This document shows positions 5,765 to 8,174 of a stretch of 8,174 bases of DNA, in pieces. Both the position numbers and the translations under genes were made by a program. Below the pieces are notes generated by a model, which saw nothing but the letters and a program-made list of their open reading frames with translations, had not been told where the DNA came from and did not search any database. Source of the DNA: Verrucomicrobiales bacterium (GTDB taxonomy: Bacteria; Verrucomicrobiota; Verrucomicrobiia; Limisphaerales; Palsa-1400); the NCBI GenBank assembly GCA_028293405.1, contig JAQGOW010000483.1:1-8174 (forward strand), written 5' to 3'. Every line of letters begins with the position of its first letter. Within the stretch, counting starts at the first letter, position 1.

Positions 5765-6742
5765 TTAGGCGCGCCTTTTTAAAAACACGTTATCGCGATG
5801 GAATTCCAAAAACTCCTTCTGCGGATCAGCAAAGCCGCCGACATTAGTGACACGGTCGGTTAAGACACCCATTTTATTGAGGGAAGCCTCGTGCGCCACG
5901 GGAGAGACCATCAATTCGCCATGGTTCTGAAACGAAATAAATCCGCGGTCGAATAGATGATCAATAGTTGGCGTCAGCATTAGGCCGTTGCCTTCAAACA
6001 ATCGCTCGTAATTGCTGGATTCACGCCACGGTTTGATATGACTCGCGATTAAATGTTCCGGCTGGTCAACACGGGTAACCCGGCAGAACCGTTCGATGTG
6101 CTTTACATTTTGACGAAACAAACCCTGGCCTCGTCGGGCTTTCAGAAGTGCTTCCTTTTCCGTCTCGCGCATCTGATGATCGGCAGAAATCTTTGCACAT
6201 TCTCGATCCTCCCATTCAACCACGCCGAGCAGTTCTGGAAGCGGAGCTTCAGATGTTTCGGAAAGTTGGAATCCGTTTATTAGTGCGAGGAGTTCTGGCG
6301 ACGCTAGTTGCGCCACGACTAACGCCATTTCTCTGGGAATTTGAGCAAGATACACCCCCTGGTTGCCGTGGCCATTCTGCTGAATCGGTGAGTAGCGGGA
6401 TGGCAATGTCGGCGCAATCGCGTGCATATGCTGGGCCGGGCGAATCGGCTCGGTAAAGCGATGGAAGTCAACATCAACCCGCCAGCCAACTTCGTTCCAC
6501 GCTTCGCCAATATGTCCGAATTCGTCGGGCTGCGGTGACGTGTAACAATGAGTTCGAGATATTCCAAAACCCTGAACCGCTGCATCTGCGAATGAGTAGA
6601 CAACGTCGCCGGGAGCCACTTCTCGCATGGTCTCGTAGAACGGGTTGATCTGATCATTTCGCTTCCGTTTCGGAGACCAAATATACTTCCCAAAGAATTC
6701 CTGTCGGAAGGTTTGCTTATGATTGACCCACCAGAAATTCAT
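5765..6742 (-). CDS. EVE/PUA-like plus HNH endonuclease, probable modified-DNA restriction enzyme
   Basis: The product has 325 residues. The N-terminal ~145 residues (NFWWVNHKQTFRQEF..., IWSPKRKRND, 'MREVAPGDVVYSFADAAVQGFG', 'GW.VDVDF..F..PIRP') resemble the EVE/PUA-like fold that binds modified bases; 'PGDVVYSFAD...GFGIS' fits its 'GD.V..Y.....G...' core. The C-terminal part (about 198-275) is an HNH_2-type nuclease (PF13391): 'LLKARRGQGLFRQNV', 'FCRVTRV', 'LIASHIKPWRES' (His235), 'NGLMLTP.IDHLFDRGFISF' (His262). EVE-HNH fusions such as VcaM4I are known type IV enzymes acting on 5mC/5hmC DNA. The usual 'C.vTG' reads CRVTR here, a small deviation. It is the upstream gene of a likely two-gene unit with the SRA-HNH gene. 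No Shine-Dalgarno site precedes the ATG at 6742. Confidence 0.85.
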   Translation of the reverse strand: MNFWWVNHKQTFRQEFFGKYIWSPKRKRNDQINPFYETMREVAPGDVVYSFADAAVQGFGISRTHCYTSPQPDEFGHIGEAWNEVGWRVDVDFHRFTEPIRPAQHMHAIAPTLPSRYSPIQQNGHGNQGVYLAQIPREMALVVAQLASPELLALINGFQLSETSEAPLPELLGVVEWEDRECAKISADHQMRETEKEALLKARRGQGLFRQNVKHIERFCRVTRVDQPEHLIASHIKPWRESSNYERLFEGNGLMLTPTIDHLFDRGFISFQNHGELMVSPVAHEASLNKMGVLTDRVTNVGGFADPQKEFLEFHRDNVFLKRRA

Positions 6743-6788
6743 CGTGTCGATGAACTATTGCAGATGGATAGAATTTTGCAGTAAACAT

Positions 6789-6938
6789 TCAAAGAGATGG
6801 GAGTTTCTCAGTGCTGTCGCGTTTACGGTCGCGCATCAATGCTTTCAGCACGCCTTTGCCTTTTAGGGAACCGCGCATGCGGTGGATGGCGGCACGGGTG
6901 ATTGTGCGACGGTTCGGTTTTATTTTGCCTGCATATTT
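6789..6938 (-). pseudogene. Antitoxin-like C-terminal fragment
   Basis: About 49 codons on the minus strand before TGA (6789-6791) read as a basic C-terminus: YAGKIKPNRRTITRAAIHRM, then RGSLKGKGVLKALMRDRKRD. The pattern 'lrGSLKG...LkaLm.dRkre' is typical of the toxin-binding tails of small type II antitoxins (Phd- or AbrB/VapB-like). No start codon with a DNA-binding N-terminus precedes it; further upstream lies repeat-like DNA (6949-6975). I read it as a gene broken by that element. Family assignment is tentative. It ends 46 bases upstream of the EVE-HNH start on the same strand. Confidence 0.4.
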
Positions 6939-6948
6939 AAAACATATC

Positions 6949-6975
6949 AGAGCCTCGTTACCTCGGCTGCTACAA
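6949..6975. repeat. Possible interspersed repeat element
   Basis: The stretch CAGAGCCTCGTTACCTCGGC followed by TGCTACA sits exactly at the break between two protein-like fragments. It carries short AGCC/GGCT complementary arms around a 10-base loop and, on the minus strand, a CGAGGTAACGAGG direct repeat. I believe near-identical sequences recur between genes in verrucomicrobial genomes, but only one copy lies in this window, so this rests on recollection. Confidence 0.35.
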
Positions 6976-7215
6976 TGTAAATGGCAAACAGCAAATGGGC
7001 CTCTGCAGGTCGATTCGGTTTTCAGCAACATTTCGCACGTAGGGAAATCGTTTTCGAGCCCAGGCGGTGAGGATTTGTTTGCGTTTCGCCAGTATCTTGG
7101 CGGCTGCGGTGTTGCTGCCGACCCCTCGACCTGATATGCGTTGGCAAACGGGCACTCGGAAATCTGTCTCCAACCTGTTAAGCAGGTCCGACAAAAAAAC
7201 GACGAGGTGCGCCAA
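6970..7215 (-). other. Unrecognised minus-strand frame, possible remnant
   Basis: An 81-codon frame (TTG start at 7215, TAG at 6970-6972) contains a moderately protein-like middle (AAAKILAKRKQILTAWARKR, FPYVRNVAENRID). It has no ribosome binding site and no family resemblance, and its stop lies inside the putative repeat at 6949-6975. It could be another gene relic or chance. Together with the antitoxin-like fragment it fills most of the ~460-base region 6793-7255, in which I see no confident intact gene. Confidence 0.2.
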
Positions 7216-7255
7216 GTGTCAGTTTTGAACTCTGCACGCCGCCGAACGAACATTA

Positions 7256-8174
7256 ATGAAAATGAACCAATTCACGTTGGCGATCTTAGGGACGCTGTTC
7301 GGCTTTCACGCGGCGGCTTTCGAATCGCGGTTGCCATCGTTTCTGCCACCCTACTTCAGGTCCGTGTTCGACAATGCCAACGGTCAATTAATGTTCGACG
7401 GTCAGCGAGAGACAAATGGTGTCACGCAATTTGTTTATTCGATCGGTAGCAAGGAGGCGTTGTCGGTAGAGAACATGAAAGGTGATGCGCCGGCTTGCCG
7501 AGCGGCGTTCAAAAATATCGAGGCGCACCTCAATCTTACAATCGCGACCAACAGTGGTGACTTCACGGAGATTACGGAAACAGAGTTACATGCGGAGTTG
7601 CGCCTGACAAATATGTCGCAGTCGGTGTTCGTCTTTGTGTTGCCCGGCGCGGTCACTATCTGGACCCATTCCACTTCGTTGTCTGCGACGAGCCAGATTC
7701 ATCCTGATTTTCAAAAAATCCGCACGTGCGTAAACAGGCAACGATACGAGGATGCCCTTAGCGAGGGGAACGTTACGATGGGGCAATGGGGCAAGAGCAT
7801 CCACAGTTATGAAAGAGACCTGATGAAGGTGGGCAAGATGGGAGACGCAATGATTGTACTCAAGAACCTGCTGGTCACATCGCCGTTCGATTATGAAGCG
7901 CATCTTGATTACATGGATCGCGCACCTGCTTTGCCCGATGCGACAAATAGTGCTCGAGTAGTCCTAAAGAATGCTGAACTTCAAGACCAGATCAGCCGTG
8001 CTGCGGGTTTCCTTGGTGTAAAACCCCCAACGATGGACGACATACCACTGCTTAGCACCAACGATACCGGCCTTGTAGTCGTTCTCATCCCACTGCCGCC
8101 ATGTAATCCGTGGTTGCTTGAGGAAGCAGCGAAAGTGTACGAGCGCATTACTGATATTCCCGTCAGGTTCAGGC
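7256..8174 (+). CDS. Secreted protein, possible archaemetzincin-like metalloprotease, 3' end outside the window
   Basis: From ATG 7256 the frame stays open to the right edge (306 residues visible). The N-terminus MKMNQFTLAILGTLFGFHAA is a signal peptide: short basic start, hydrophobic core, small residues (HAAA) at a likely cleavage site near residue 21. Residues ~22-170 have no recognised domain. Residues ~175-245 (QWGKSIHSYERDLMKVGKMG, ...DAMIVLKNLL) look helical and TPR-like. From residue ~272, 'GLVVVLIPLPPCNPWLLEEA' and 'YERITDIPVRFR' resemble the first strand and helix of archaemetzincins ('...PLG....ll......i...f.lpv.v'). The decisive HExxHxxGxxH-type zinc site would lie beyond the edge, so the protease call is tentative. 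An ATG at 7262 is an alternative start two codons later; no Shine-Dalgarno site helps decide. That this is a real exported gene is well supported. Confidence 0.72.
   Translation, partial: MKMNQFTLAILGTLFGFHAAAFESRLPSFLPPYFRSVFDNANGQLMFDGQRETNGVTQFVYSIGSKEALSVENMKGDAPACRAAFKNIEAHLNLTIATNSGDFTEITETELHAELRLTNMSQSVFVFVLPGAVTIWTHSTSLSATSQIHPDFQKIRTCVNRQRYEDALSEGNVTMGQWGKSIHSYERDLMKVGKMGDAMIVLKNLLVTSPFDYEAHLDYMDRAPALPDATNSARVVLKNAELQDQISRAAGFLGVKPPTMDDIPLLSTNDTGLVVVLIPLPPCNPWLLEEAAKVYERITDIPVRFR

Noticed and set aside
5757..5785. GGCGCGCC palindrome followed by T5 near the end of the EVE-HNH gene, considered as a terminator
   Set aside because: On the transcribed minus strand the run is A's before the palindrome, not T's after it, and an 8-base self-complementary site has no loop.
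6765..6792. Possible minus-strand promoter for the nuclease pair (TTGAAT, 16-base spacer, TATCCA)
   Set aside because: The -10 match is poor, the spacer is short and the match overlaps the end of the antitoxin-like fragment; such matches are common by chance.
6789..7253. The full 154-codon minus-strand frame as one gene
   Set aside because: Only its last ~49 codons look like protein; the rest is Cys/Arg-rich, crosses the putative repeat and has no plausible domain.

Overview
The window looks like a piece of an environmental Verrucomicrobiota chromosome (Pedosphaera/Limisphaerales-like). The main support is the large secreted beta-rich protein at the left edge: MBG-type repeats, a 'GHTATLLPSGKVLVAGG' Kelch propeller, putative-Ig domains and a long C-terminal domain, an architecture I associate with that phylum. 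Moderate GC, sparse Shine-Dalgarno sites and loosely packed genes with many gene remnants also fit. This assignment is an inference; there is no rRNA or marker gene in the window.

Layout. (1) 1-3098, plus strand: 3' part of a very large extracellular MBG/Kelch/Ig protein, open at the left edge. (2) 3099-3496: intergenic debris, with a coding-like tail after the stop, a minus-strand protein-like fragment and a 'CTTTGCG' low-complexity element. (3) 3497-3828: a UPF0175 antitoxin-like gene whose partner PIN (DUF3368-type) toxin survives only as about 12 recognisable codons. (4) 3829-4936: a short vsr-like start fragment, a complete gene for an unrecognised zinc-ribbon membrane protein, and a second vsr copy that keeps the N-terminal third but lacks the catalytic region. 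(5) 4947-6742, minus strand: two adjacent HNH endonuclease genes, one with an EVE/PUA-like N-terminal domain and one with an SRA-like N-terminal domain. Both are candidates for type IV (modified-DNA-dependent) restriction. (6) 6789-7255: a region without a confident intact gene, holding an antitoxin-like C-terminal fragment, a probable interspersed repeat and an unrecognised minus-strand fragment. (7) 7256-8174, plus strand: the 5' part of a secreted protein that runs off the right edge. Its last visible residues resemble the start of an archaemetzincin-type metalloprotease domain.

How it fits together. The middle of the window (about 3.5-6.9 kb) reads as a partly decayed defence/accessory island: toxin-antitoxin remnants, two broken vsr copies with no DNA cytosine methyltransferase in view, and two apparently intact modification-dependent nucleases. 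A plausible story (inference) is that a former methyltransferase/Vsr module has been lost, while nucleases that attack methylated or hydroxymethylated foreign DNA are kept. The flanking large secreted proteins look like ordinary chromosomal genes.
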